Source: Halomonas sp. MCCC 1A13316 | Lineage (GTDB): Bacteria; Pseudomonadota; Gammaproteobacteria; Pseudomonadales; Halomonadaceae | DNA length: 64,000 nucleotides | Assembly (NCBI RefSeq): GCF_014931605.1 | Contig: NZ_CP053382.1 | Location: 496,001-560,000, forward strand | Direction of reading: 5' to 3' | Part shown: positions 7,733 to 16,060 of the stretch, piece by piece | How the letters are laid out: each line of letters begins with the position of its first letter | Numbering within the stretch: the first letter of the stretch is position 1 | Position numbers and translations under genes: made by a program | Notes under the pieces: generated by a model | The model's input: the letters and a program-made list of their open reading frames with translations, nothing else | The model's database searches: none | Told to the model about the DNA's origin: nothing

Positions 7733-9574
7733 ATGCCTAAACCCCTCTCGCTGCAACAGGAGCCACGCTTGGACGTGACCGCGCCGCCCGATCTGCACGC
7801 CCGACTCAAGCCGCGGCTGCTGCTGCGCCCACGCAACGAGGCACTGTATGCCCGCGCTCGCGCCGAGGGGCTGAGTGAGCTGCAGGCCCGCGTGCTGGCC
7901 GGTCGTTTAGCCAACTACGAAGGTGAGCTTGCACCGCTGACCCAGCCCAGCCTGCGCTATCTCGAGCATCCGGAGCGCCTGGCCGATGGACGTCGCGCCG
8001 CTGAGCGTATCGCGCAGGCTGTGGTGGATGGTGAGCATATCGGCATCCTCACCGACTACGATGTAGACGGAATCACTTCCCACGTGGTCATCCGGCGTAC
8101 CCTGGTGGAACTGTTTGGCGTGCCGGAATCACGCCTGCACAGTCTGATTGGTCACCGTATCCATGATGGCTACGGTATCAGCCTGCCGCTGGTCGAGCGT
8201 ACGCTGAAGCTGGCGCCGCGGCCGAGCCTGGTGATCACCGCTGACTGCGGCAGCTCCGATGAGCCGCGTATCGCCCGGCTCAAGGCTGCGGGCATCGACG
8301 TGGTGGTGAGCGACCACCATGCCCTGCCGATAGAAGGGCCGCCGGCCTCGGCCTATGCCACCGTCAACCCGACGCGAGACGACTGCGGCTACCCCGACCG
8401 CACCATTGCCGGTTGCATGGTGGCGTGGCTTACGATGTCGCTGGCGCGCAGCGTGCTGGTCGAGTGGGGCGCGTTGCCCGAGGCCACGCCCAAGCTTTCC
8501 GCCTGGCTCTCCTACGTGGCACTGGGCACCGTGGCCGATTGCGTGTCGCTGGGAGCGAGCCCGGCCAACCGCGCCGTGGTCAGCCACGGCCTGGCGCTCA
8601 TCAATCGCATGGAGGCCGCCTGTTGGCGCTCCATGGCGGCCCGCCTGGGGGAGGACAGCGTGCCGTTCTCCGCCGAGACCCTGGCCTTCCAGATGGGGCC
8701 GCGCATCAATGCTCGCTCACGCCTCGACGACCCCTACGCGGCGCTGCATTTCATGCTTGCAGCCGATGATGCCACGGCGATACGCCACTTGCAGACACTG
8801 GATGACGACAACCAGTCACGCAAGGCGATCGAGGCGGAGATGGTGGAGGATGCCCGTGCCCTGGCCTTGCCGCAGCTCGAAGCCGATCAGCCGGCGCTCG
8901 TCGTGTTCCTCGACAGCGGCCACCCGGGCGTGCAGGGCATCGTCGCTTCGCGTCTGGTCCAGGCCTATGGCCGTCCCGCGCTGGTGCTGACCCCGGCGGC
9001 GGCCCCCGGTATGCTCACCGGTTCGGGGCGCTCCATCGAGGCGCTGCATCTGCGTGAGGCGCTTCAGCGCACCTTTGAACTCGTTCCGGAGGCACTACCA
9101 CGCTTCGGCGGACACCGTGGCGCGGCCGGGGTTGGCGTGCCGGTCGATCAGTTGGAAACCTTCCGAGCCGCTTTCCTGCAGGTGGTGGGGGAGCAGTTGA
9201 ATGGGGTCGAGCTGTATCCCCACGTGCTGACCGACGGGGCGCTTTCGCCCGCGCAGTTCCAACTGGCCACGCTGGGCGAGCTCGAGGCGCTGGGCCCCTA
9301 CGGACGCGAATTCGATGCGCCGCTATTCGATGGTGAGTTCCTGGTCGAATCGATGCGCTCCGTTGGCGCGGACGGTACTCACCTCTCCATGCATCTTTCC
9401 ACCGGGGCGACGAGTCTCAAGGCGATCTGGTTTCGCGCCCTAACGCCCGGTGAGCTGCCTGCCTTCGGCCTGGGAGACATGCTGCGCTGTGCCTACCGGC
9501 TGAATCGCAATCGCTGGCGAGGGCAGGAGTCGCTGCAGCTGATGGTGGAATATGCCGAACCTCTGGGCGGCTGA
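7733..9574 (+). CDS. recJ: RecJ-family single-strand DNA exonuclease (DHH/DHHA1)
   Basis: The 613-residue product has a DHH phosphoesterase core with the metal motif TDYDVDGITS (about residues 105-114), ADCGSSD, and VVVSDHHALP, followed by a DHHA1 domain with TGSGRSIEALHLREAL and FGGHRGAAGVGV. It lies at the usual recJ position near xerD-dsbC. Several usually conserved spots differ: IGHRIHDGYGIS where most have a PNR motif, and GGHRGAAG for GGHAxAAG. It may be a divergent paralogue. The start at 7733 has GGAG 8 bases upstream. Confidence 0.82.
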   Translation: MPKPLSLQQEPRLDVTAPPDLHARLKPRLLLRPRNEALYARARAEGLSELQARVLAGRLANYEGELAPLTQPSLRYLEHPERLADGRRAAERIAQAVVDGEHIGILTDYDVDGITSHVVIRRTLVELFGVPESRLHSLIGHRIHDGYGISLPLVERTLKLAPRPSLVITADCGSSDEPRIARLKAAGIDVVVSDHHALPIEGPPASAYATVNPTRDDCGYPDRTIAGCMVAWLTMSLARSVLVEWGALPEATPKLSAWLSYVALGTVADCVSLGASPANRAVVSHGLALINRMEAACWRSMAARLGEDSVPFSAETLAFQMGPRINARSRLDDPYAALHFMLAADDATAIRHLQTLDDDNQSRKAIEAEMVEDARALALPQLEADQPALVVFLDSGHPGVQGIVASRLVQAYGRPALVLTPAAAPGMLTGSGRSIEALHLREALQRTFELVPEALPRFGGHRGAAGVGVPVDQLETFRAAFLQVVGEQLNGVELYPHVLTDGALSPAQFQLATLGELEALGPYGREFDAPLFDGEFLVESMRSVGADGTHLSMHLSTGATSLKAIWFRALTPGELPAFGLGDMLRCAYRLNRNRWRGQESLQLMVEYAEPLGG

Positions 9575-9675
9575 GGAGGATTCGTGTGCCGCTGAGCGAG
9601 GTCAATGATTTCGCGGGTCTTACCCGCTAGAATCCGGCCTCGTTCGGTACTCCCACCCGCCCCAAGGAATCGTGC

Positions 9676-10293
9676 ATGGATCTCCAAGAGCTGCCCACCT
9701 CTCCCCATCGCCCTTACGAGGACGTGATGGCCATGCTGGTGGGCACGCTGTTCGTCGCGCTCGGGGTGAGCTTCTATACCCAGGCGCTGCTGCTGACCGG
9801 CAGTACCGCCGGCATGGCTTTCCTGCTGCAGTACGCAACCGGCTGGCGCTTCGGCGTATGGTTCTTCCTGATCAACCTACCGTTCTACTACCTGGCGGTG
9901 AAGCGCATGGGCTGGTCGTTCACCCTGCGCACCTTCGGCGCCATCGCCCTGGTGTCGCTGTTCTCCGAGCTGACCGGCCAGTGGGTTGCCTTCGACAGCC
10001 TCAATCCGCTCTACGCCTCGCTGATGGGCGGCAGCCTGATCGGCATCGGCATGCTGGTGCTGTTTCGCCACCGCACCAGCCTCGGCGGCATCAACATCCT
10101 GGCGCTATATTTGCAGGGGCGCTACGGTCTTCGCGCCGGCTACGTGCAGCTCGGCATCGACGGGCTGATCATGCTGATTTCCCTCTTCGTGCTGCCGCCC
10201 GAGCGGGTCGGGCTATCGGTGCTGGGCGCCGTGGCGCTCAACCTGATCATTGCCCTCAATCACAAGCCTGGGCGCTATATGGGCGTGAGCTGA
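9676..10293 (+). CDS. YitT-family integral membrane protein
   Basis: The 205-residue protein consists almost entirely of hydrophobic helices (about five or six), with YitT-type features such as LGVSFYTQALLLTGSTAGMA near the N-terminus and a GGINILALYLQ segment. The function of the family is not established; transport is an inference. The ATG is preceded by AAGGAA. It follows recJ in the same direction after a 101-base gap. Nothing indicates its substrate. Confidence 0.8.
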   Translation: MDLQELPTSPHRPYEDVMAMLVGTLFVALGVSFYTQALLLTGSTAGMAFLLQYATGWRFGVWFFLINLPFYYLAVKRMGWSFTLRTFGAIALVSLFSELTGQWVAFDSLNPLYASLMGGSLIGIGMLVLFRHRTSLGGINILALYLQGRYGLRAGYVQLGIDGLIMLISLFVLPPERVGLSVLGAVALNLIIALNHKPGRYMGVS

Positions 10294-10336
10294 AAAGTGG
10301 CTGCGCTCGTCGATTTTTTGGCGAGCATGAAGCTTG

Positions 10337-10407
10337 TCAGTAGTTGGGCCAGACGCTTGGGTCGCCAGCTCGATCGAGTGTTCGCTCGGGGTCGCGGCCG
10401 GCATAGA
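10337..10407 (-). pseudogene. Decayed duplicate of the 3' end of the adjacent VOC gene
   Basis: This stretch repeats the last 75 or so bases of the VOC gene that ends at 10413. Three exact blocks are shared: GGCCAGACGC, TCGCCAGCTCGATC and TCGGGGTCGCGG. Read on the minus strand it gives RDPERTLDRAGDPSVWPNY plus stop, against RDPDGHLIELATPGVWPTY plus stop in the intact gene; a +1 and a later -1 shift explain the garbled middle. It is a relic of a tandem duplication or of a lost second VOC gene. Confidence 0.75.
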
Positions 10408-10412
10408 GAGCC

Positions 10413-10832
10413 TCAATACGTAGGCCAGACGCCGGGCGTCGCCAGCTCGATCAAGTGTCCGTCGGGGTCGCGGAAGTAGAGGCTCTCGCCGCCACGGGGC
10501 CAATGGGTGCGGCCTTCGATGGCGATGCCATGGTCGTCTAGTTGACGTTCCCAGGCAGCGAGCTCTGGCTTGGCGATGGCAAAGGCAACGTGTACCCGTC
10601 CCTTGCCATCATGGGGCGGTATGGTGCCCATCTCATTGGGTAACACCACGGTTTCCAGCGTCTCGCCCTGCAGGAACAAAAGCAGCACCGAGCCGGCACC
10701 GACATCGTAGGCAGTGAAGCGATGGTCGGCATTGAAGGGCTCGAGCCCCATCACTCCTTCGAAGAAGACTCGCGCCCGATCCATGTCGTCGACGTAGAGC
10801 GCGGTCTCCAGTACGCCGTTGAGCTTGGGCAT
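10413..10832 (-). CDS. VOC (glyoxalase/bleomycin-resistance-like) superfamily protein
   Basis: The 139-residue protein has two paired beta-alpha-beta-beta-beta modules: LETALYVDDMDRARVFFEGV at the start and LYFRDPDGHLIELATPGVW at the end. The His/Glu pattern (H in VHVAFAI, E in HLIELA) suggests a metal site. Substrate is unknown. The start at 10832 follows GGGAGA; an ATG at 10853 would add seven residues. It runs against yitT and fadL. Its 3' end is duplicated just downstream. Confidence 0.85.
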   Translation of the reverse strand: MPKLNGVLETALYVDDMDRARVFFEGVMGLEPFNADHRFTAYDVGAGSVLLLFLQGETLETVVLPNEMGTIPPHDGKGRVHVAFAIAKPELAAWERQLDDHGIAIEGRTHWPRGGESLYFRDPDGHLIELATPGVWPTY

Positions 10833-11006
10833 GGCTTTCTCTCCCTCTGCCATATGTTCTTCAGCTTAGCAGGTGCTTCCTGTTTACCTGCCTTGCGGGT
10901 CAGTGCGTCTAGCACGGTTCTTGAATGACGGATGCTGCGTTGCACCATATAAAAGTTCAATGGCTTACGCCAAATTGAAACTAAAGTATTAGTTAATCTC
11001 GCATTA

Positions 11007-11043
11007 AAACGAACGTTTGGCCTTGAACCGAACGGATGTTTGG
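11007..11043 (+). promoter_or_regulatory. Two operator-like inverted repeats upstream of fadL
   Basis: AAACG-AA-CGTTT (11007-11018) is a perfect inverted repeat. CCGAAC-GGAT-GTTTGG (11028-11043) is one with a single mismatch. They lie 86-122 bases before the fadL start in an otherwise AT-rich 275-base gap. Fatty-acid-responsive TetR-type regulators use sites of this general form, but the regulator is not identified here. Confidence 0.35.
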
Positions 11044-11128
11044 CGAAAACTGACCGGGTAGGGCACCGCTCCGGGAGAGCGGAACAAATAACCAGCTCCA
11101 GCTCGCATCTGGAAGAGGACGTCGAGAC

Positions 11129-12448
11129 ATGCAGAACAAGTTCAACAAGATCACCTGGGCCGTAGCCATCGCAGCTGCCGCCTTCGCCAGCCAGGCCAAT
11201 GCCGGCGGTTATCAGATCAACGAGCAGAGTGTCAGCGGCCAGGGCTATGGCCACGCGGGTCGGAGCTCCAACATCAACGACGCTACCATCGTCTTCGGCA
11301 ACCCGGCGGGCATGTCCTTCCTCGACCGGGCGCAGCTGACCGCGGGCGGGACCTACCTGAACGTCAATAGCGAGATCAGCAATGCTGAAGCGACTCGCAG
11401 CAGCGTCTTGACAGGAGGAGTGGGTGTACCTGTTTCGGGCACGACCGACGGAGACATGGTGCCCGGCACGCTTATCCCCTTCGCCTTTTATGCGCATCCG
11501 GTCAACGATAAGCTAGCCTTCGGTTTTGGTGTGTATGCACCTTTTGGTTCCAAGACCGATTATGAAGACAGGTTTCTGGGGCGCAACTTGGGCAACTACA
11601 CCGAGCTGAAGGTGATGAGCGCTCAGCCTACCGTGTCCTACCGCTTCAATGAGCAATGGTCCGTCGGGGTGGGTATCACCTACAACCGTGTCGAAGGTGA
11701 ATTGCATCGTCAGGTCCCGGTGCTGGTGGGAGGCGCTCCTGGCGCCCCTGTCTATACCGAAGCGGATTCGCGTGTAGAAGGCGACGATGACAGCTGGGGC
11801 TACAATCTCGGGGTCATTTTCCAGCCAGCTCCTGAGACAACATTAGGCCTGACGTATCGCTCCAAGGTCGATTACACACTGACGGGCGACTTCCGCGCCG
11901 TTGCGCAGGATGTCGGTGTGGAAGTCACTGACAACGCCTCGCTCGATCTGACGACTCCCGAAACCGTCAATTTCTCCGTGACCCAGCAGATGAGCGACAG
12001 GCTCAAGCTGATGTTCGGTGCCTCCTGGACGCGTTGGAGCCGGTTCGAGCAGATTCTGATCGAAGGCGAGAGCATTCCGGAAATCACCCGCGAGGTGCAG
12101 AATTACTCCAATGCTTGGGCCTATGGCGTAGGTGGCGAGTATCAGCTCAATCCCCAATTGGCGCTGCGCGCCGGGGTGACGCTCGACTTCACTCCCACCA
12201 GTGACCTATATCGCAGCGTGCGTATTCCCTCCGATGACCGTCGGATCTTTTCCATTGGCGCCGGCTGGACACCTACCGAGAACCTGACCGTGGACTTCGC
12301 ATACTCCTACCTGACCGAGCGAGGCACACAAGTCGAGCAGGAGCGCACTGACGGCTTCTCTGGCACGCCGGCGGTGACTTCCACTTACGCTTCCGACTAC
12401 AAGAACGAAGCCCATGGCTTCGGCGCTCAGCTGACCTATCGCTTCTAA
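11129..12448 (+). CDS. fadL: FadL/OmpP1/TodX-type outer-membrane transport protein
   Basis: The 439-residue precursor has a signal peptide ending SQANA before GGYQINEQSV. The mature N-terminus carries the FadL hatch signature (GHAGRSSNINDATIVFGNPAG). Alternating beta strands follow, ending in GFGAQLTYRF with the terminal Phe typical of Bam-inserted barrels. The family takes up long-chain fatty acids or other hydrophobic molecules across the outer membrane. GGAAGAGG precedes the ATG, and a strong hairpin follows the gene. Confidence 0.92.
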   Translation: MQNKFNKITWAVAIAAAAFASQANAGGYQINEQSVSGQGYGHAGRSSNINDATIVFGNPAGMSFLDRAQLTAGGTYLNVNSEISNAEATRSSVLTGGVGVPVSGTTDGDMVPGTLIPFAFYAHPVNDKLAFGFGVYAPFGSKTDYEDRFLGRNLGNYTELKVMSAQPTVSYRFNEQWSVGVGITYNRVEGELHRQVPVLVGGAPGAPVYTEADSRVEGDDDSWGYNLGVIFQPAPETTLGLTYRSKVDYTLTGDFRAVAQDVGVEVTDNASLDLTTPETVNFSVTQQMSDRLKLMFGASWTRWSRFEQILIEGESIPEITREVQNYSNAWAYGVGGEYQLNPQLALRAGVTLDFTPTSDLYRSVRIPSDDRRIFSIGAGWTPTENLTVDFAYSYLTERGTQVEQERTDGFSGTPAVTSTYASDYKNEAHGFGAQLTYRF

Positions 12449-12475
12449 TGGTCCAGCCCATCATTGCATGACCTT

Positions 12476-12499
12476 GCAACCCGGCCTCGGCCGGGTTGC
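12476..12499 (+). terminator. Hairpin terminator after fadL
   Basis: GCAACCCGGCC (12476-12486) pairs with GGCCGGGTTGC (12489-12499), a perfect GC-rich stem 28 bases after the fadL stop. Only a short TTG run follows. Confidence 0.7.
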
Positions 12500-12639
12500 T
12501 TGCATCGGGGCCGTGGTCAACGGATGCGCCGTAGCGGCGAGTTCGCTACAATAACCGCCTTTTCCGTGCTGCCTTTGCCACGGGCCCCGGCCCGTGCCGT
12601 GGTGGCCGTTTTTCCATAGCGACTCAGGCGAGCGAGCCC

Positions 12640-13738
12640 ATGCTGGAAACTAACCCCATTCACAACCTCATCAAGGACCTGTCCGAGCGGACAGATGTCC
12701 TGAGGGGGTATCTTTGACTATGCCGAACGCAAGGATCGGCTAGAGGAAGTCTCCCGCGAACTGGAAGACCCGAACGTCTGGAACGACCCCGACTACGCCC
12801 AGAAGCTCGGCAAGGAGCGTGCTTCGCTGGAGATCATCGTCGAGACCATCGACGAGCTCGATCAGGGCCTGGCGGATAGCCGCGACCTGCTCGAGCTGGC
12901 CGAGATGGAAGAGGACGAGGATACTGTCACCGAGGTCCAGAAGGAGCTCGACGGGCTTCAGGCCAGTCTCGAAAAGCTCGAGTTCCGGCGCATGTTTTCC
13001 GGCGAGATGGACGCCAATAACGCCTACCTCGACATCCAGGCTGGTTCCGGCGGCACCGAGGCCCAGGATTGGGCCAACATGCTGCTGCGCATGTACCTGC
13101 GCTGGTGCGAGCATCACGGCTTCAAGGCCGAGATCGTCGAGGTTTCCGCCGGCGACGTGGCGGGCATCAAGTCGGCGACCCTGCACGTGCAGGGCGATCA
13201 CGCCTTTGGCTGGCTGCGCACCGAGACCGGCGTGCACCGCCTGGTACGCAAGAGTCCATTCGACTCCGGCGGCCGTCGTCATACCTCCTTCGCCTCGGTG
13301 TTCCTGTCGCCGGAGGTGGACGACAATTTCGAGGTCGAGATCAATCCGGCGGACCTGCGTACCGATACCTATCGCTCCAGCGGCGCCGGTGGCCAGCACG
13401 TCAACACCACCGATTCGGCGGTGCGTATCACCCACGAGCCCACCGGCATCGTGGTAGCCTGCCAGAGCCAGCGCAGCCAGCACGCCAACCGCGACTTCGC
13501 CATGAAGCAGCTCAAGGCGAAGCTGTGGGAGCACGAGATGCAGAAGCGCAACGCCGCCAAGCAGGAGGCGGAGGATGCCAAGGCCGATATCGGCTGGGGC
13601 AGCCAGATCCGCTCCTACGTGCTCGACGACCAGCGCATCAAGGATCTGCGTACCGGGGTACAGACGAGTAACTGTGACCGGGTGCTGGACGGCGACCTGG
13701 ACGCCTTCATCGAAGCCAGCTTGAAACAAGGGCTATAG
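12640..13738 (+). CDS. prfB: Peptide chain release factor 2 (programmed +1 frameshift)
   Basis: RF2 ends translation at UGA and UAA. Frame 1 (12640-12714) encodes 25 residues and meets an in-frame TGA at 12715; a +1 shift lets reading resume with GAC at 12716, giving 365 residues in total, the E. coli length. The SPF anticodon-like motif ([12 protein letters not shown]) and catalytic GGQ ([10 protein letters not shown]) are intact. The residue four before GGQ is Ser, where E. coli K-12 has Thr and E. coli B has Ala. lysS follows, as in many Gammaproteobacteria. A TACAAT box lies at 12547. Confidence 0.97.
12703..12718 (+). promoter_or_regulatory. prfB programmed frameshift site
   Basis: The Shine-Dalgarno-like AGGGGG (12703-12708), one spacer codon TAT, the slip codon CTT (12712-12714) and the in-frame stop TGA followed by C form the classic RF2 autoregulatory signal. 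Low RF2 stalls the ribosome at UGA-C and favours the shift, raising RF2 output. Confidence 0.96.
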
Positions 13739-13836
13739 CCTGCTGCGCCCCTCGAGGGGCGCCTTGTCTCAGCTTCGCTCGCGCGGCTTCCGTCGCGTTT
13801 ACTCCACGCATATTGTGATTGCCAACAGGTAGCGAG

Positions 13837-15387
13837 ATGGCCAACCAGAGCTCTTCCCCGGACAGCCCCCAGACCGACGACAACCGCTTGATCGCCGAGC
13901 GTCGGGCCAAGCTGGCGGCACGCCGCGAGCGTGCCGCCGAGACCGGCGGCAGCGCCTTCCCCAACGACTTCCGTCGCGACAGCCTGGCGGCCGAACTGAC
14001 GGCCGAGCTGGGCGAGAAGGACAAGGCGGAGCTCGAAGCGTTGAACCGCCCCGCGGCAGTAGCCGGGCGCATCATGCGCAAGCGCGGTCCGTTCCTGGTG
14101 ATCCAGGACCCCAGCGGCGTCATTCAGCTCTACGTCGACAAGAAGGGGCTGCCGGAAGAGACGCTCGAGGACATCAAGGGCTGGGACATCGGCGACATCG
14201 TGGCCGGGCGCGGCCCGGTGCACAAGTCGGGCAAGGGCGACCTCTACGTGATGATGGAAGAGGCCAAGCTGCTGACCAAGAGCCTGCGCCCGCTTCCGGA
14301 CAAATTCCATGGCCTGACCGACATGGAGGCGCGCTATCGTCAGCGCTATGTCGACCTAATCATGAACCCCGACTCGCGCAAGGTGTTTGAGACCCGCGCG
14401 GGCGTGATCAGCGCCATGCGTCGTTTTTTCGAGGAGCGCGGCTTCATGGAGGTGGAAACCCCCATGTTGCAGCCGATTCCCGGTGGTGCCACCGCGCGGC
14501 CCTTCATCACCCACCACAACGCGCTCGACATCGACATGTATCTGCGCATCGCGCCGGAGCTCTACCTCAAGCGCCTGGTCGTGGGCGGCTTCGAGAAGGT
14601 CTTCGAGATCAACCGCAACTTCAGGAACGAAGGCCTCTCGACGCGCCACAACCCCGAATTCACCATGGTCGAGTTCTACCAGGCCCACGCCAACCATCAC
14701 GACCTGATGGACCTCACCGAGGAGATGCTCCGCGCCATCGCGCTCAAGGTGCTGGGTACCACCACGGTGGTCAACACCGTGCGCAACGCCGAAGGTGACG
14801 TGCTGGAGACCTTCGAATACGACTTCGGGCGCCCGCTCAAGCGCATCAGCGTGTTCGACTCGATCCTCGAGTTCAATCCGGACATTCACGCAGAGGCGCT
14901 GGCCGACGAGGCCGCCGCACGGCAGATCGCCGAGCGCCTGGATATCGAAGTCCGGGATGGCTGGGGACTGGGCAAGGTGCAGATCGAGATCTTCGAGAAG
15001 ACCGTCGAGCATCGCCTCAAGGATCCGACCTTCATCACCGACTACCCTACCGAGGTGAGCCCGCTGGCGCGGCGTAACGACCGCGACCCGTTCGTTACCG
15101 AACGCTTCGAGTTCTTCGTCGGCGGCCGCGAAATCGCCAACGGCTTCTCGGAGCTCAACGATGCCGAGGACCAGGCCGAGCGCTTCCGCGCCCAGGCGGC
15201 GGAAAAGGAAGCCGGCGATCTGGAAGCGATGTACTACGATGCCGACTACGTGCGCGCGCTGGAGTACGGCCTGCCGCCCACCGCCGGTGAGGGCATCGGT
15301 ATCGACCGCCTGGTCATGCTGTTCACCGATAGTGCCTCGATCCGCGACGTACTGCTGTTCCCGGCCATGCGGCCCGAGGTGGAGTGA
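13837..15387 (+). CDS. lysS: Lysyl-tRNA synthetase, class II
   Basis: The 516-residue enzyme charges tRNA-Lys. The OB-fold anticodon-binding domain is at about residues 60-160 ([17 protein letters not shown]). The class II catalytic domain has motif 2 ([20 protein letters not shown]) and motif 3 ([13 protein letters not shown]). A TTG at 13819 could add six residues, but the ATG at 13837 has AGG upstream and gives the usual start. It lies 98 bases after prfB. Confidence 0.97.
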   Translation: MANQSSSPDSPQTDDNRLIAERRAKLAARRERAAETGGSAFPNDFRRDSLAAELTAELGEKDKAELEALNRPAAVAGRIMRKRGPFLVIQDPSGVIQLYVDKKGLPEETLEDIKGWDIGDIVAGRGPVHKSGKGDLYVMMEEAKLLTKSLRPLPDKFHGLTDMEARYRQRYVDLIMNPDSRKVFETRAGVISAMRRFFEERGFMEVETPMLQPIPGGATARPFITHHNALDIDMYLRIAPELYLKRLVVGGFEKVFEINRNFRNEGLSTRHNPEFTMVEFYQAHANHHDLMDLTEEMLRAIALKVLGTTTVVNTVRNAEGDVLETFEYDFGRPLKRISVFDSILEFNPDIHAEALADEAAARQIAERLDIEVRDGWGLGKVQIEIFEKTVEHRLKDPTFITDYPTEVSPLARRNDRDPFVTERFEFFVGGREIANGFSELNDAEDQAERFRAQAAEKEAGDLEAMYYDADYVRALEYGLPPTAGEGIGIDRLVMLFTDSASIRDVLLFPAMRPEVE

Positions 15388-15459
15388 AGGGCGGAAGTAT
15401 TGGTAAGCGGCGGCGCTAGCGCCCATAATGATCACCGTTTCGACGTCGAGGAGACCGCG

Positions 15460-15846
15460 ATGAAACTGCTCAACCGCTCCGCCCTGAGCGTCAGGCCGAC
15501 CCGGCATTTCGTGGACTGGATCAACGCGCTGGAACCCACTATGGGGGAGGACGACCTCACCCTGGCAGACGTCGAACGTGAAAGCACCGTCTACCTCATC
15601 CCCGAGATGGACACCCCGGAGGCGCTGGAAGCCTTCGTGCGCGAGCGCTATCTCGAGATTCTCGAGACCGAGCTGCGCGCCTGGGAAGAGGACGAGCGCC
15701 AGTGGCCCGAGGCCATAGACTGGGCGCTGTTCCAGCGTTTCCTGCAGGTCGAGCACAGCTACCTGGCGATCGACCTCGACGACGAGACGGCGCTGGAAAT
15801 CTCGGAGGTCGACGACTCGCTATTGCTGGAAACCGACCAGGACTGA
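15460..15846 (+). CDS. Conserved small acidic protein of unknown function
   Basis: The 128-residue, strongly acidic protein begins MKLLNRSALSVRPTRHFVDW and has a C-terminal region rich in Asp and Glu. It resembles small gammaproteobacterial proteins that share the pattern of an N-terminal RPxxxFxDW-type segment and a Leu-Ile-Pro 'YLIPEMD' segment; no function is known to me. GAGGAG lies 6 bases before the ATG. It follows lysS after 72 bases and ends at the edge of the repeat element at 15847. Confidence 0.75.
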   Translation: MKLLNRSALSVRPTRHFVDWINALEPTMGEDDLTLADVERESTVYLIPEMDTPEALEAFVRERYLEILETELRAWEEDERQWPEAIDWALFQRFLQVEHSYLAIDLDDETALEISEVDDSLLLETDQD

Positions 15847-15990
15847 GGAAAGTCCCGATTTGCTGCTGCGCTTGATATCCCGCTTCCCGGCGGGGCTCGC
15901 AATCCTCATTTAGCAGGCTGTAAACTCCGGTTGCTGCGCTCCGACGGAAAGCGGGCTCTCTTCGCTCGCAACGCAAATCGGGCCCTTTCC
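15847..15990. repeat. Structured intergenic element, copy B (144 bp)
   Basis: Outer arms GGAAAGTCCCGATTTGC (15847-15863) and GCAAATCGGGCCCTTTCC (15973-15990) are complementary apart from one small bulge. A second stem, CCCGCTTCC (15879-15887) with GGAAAGCGGG (15946-15955), lies inside. The 73 bases at 15900-15972 match 40964-41036 without gaps at 56 positions. It begins directly after the stop codon of the upstream gene. It could be a dispersed palindromic repeat or a structured RNA. Confidence 0.7.
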
Positions 15991-16004
15991 GTTCTTTAAA
16001 GATG

Positions 16005-16032
16005 CGAGAACCGGCTGCGGCCGGTTTTCTCG
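16005..16032 (+). terminator. Hairpin before the MFS gene
   Basis: CGAGAACCGG (16005-16014) pairs with CCGGTTTTCTCG (16021-16032) with a two-base bulge and a 6-nt loop. It ends 29 bases before the MFS start and probably closes transcription from the lysS side, or acts in both directions. Confidence 0.5.
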
Positions 16033-16060
16033 TTACGTACCCTGCGGTGATGGAAACAGG

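Noticed and set aside
12640..12717. In-frame TGA in prfB as a nonsense mutation or pseudogene
   Set aside because: The exact RF2 frameshift signal surrounds the TGA and the downstream frame is complete.
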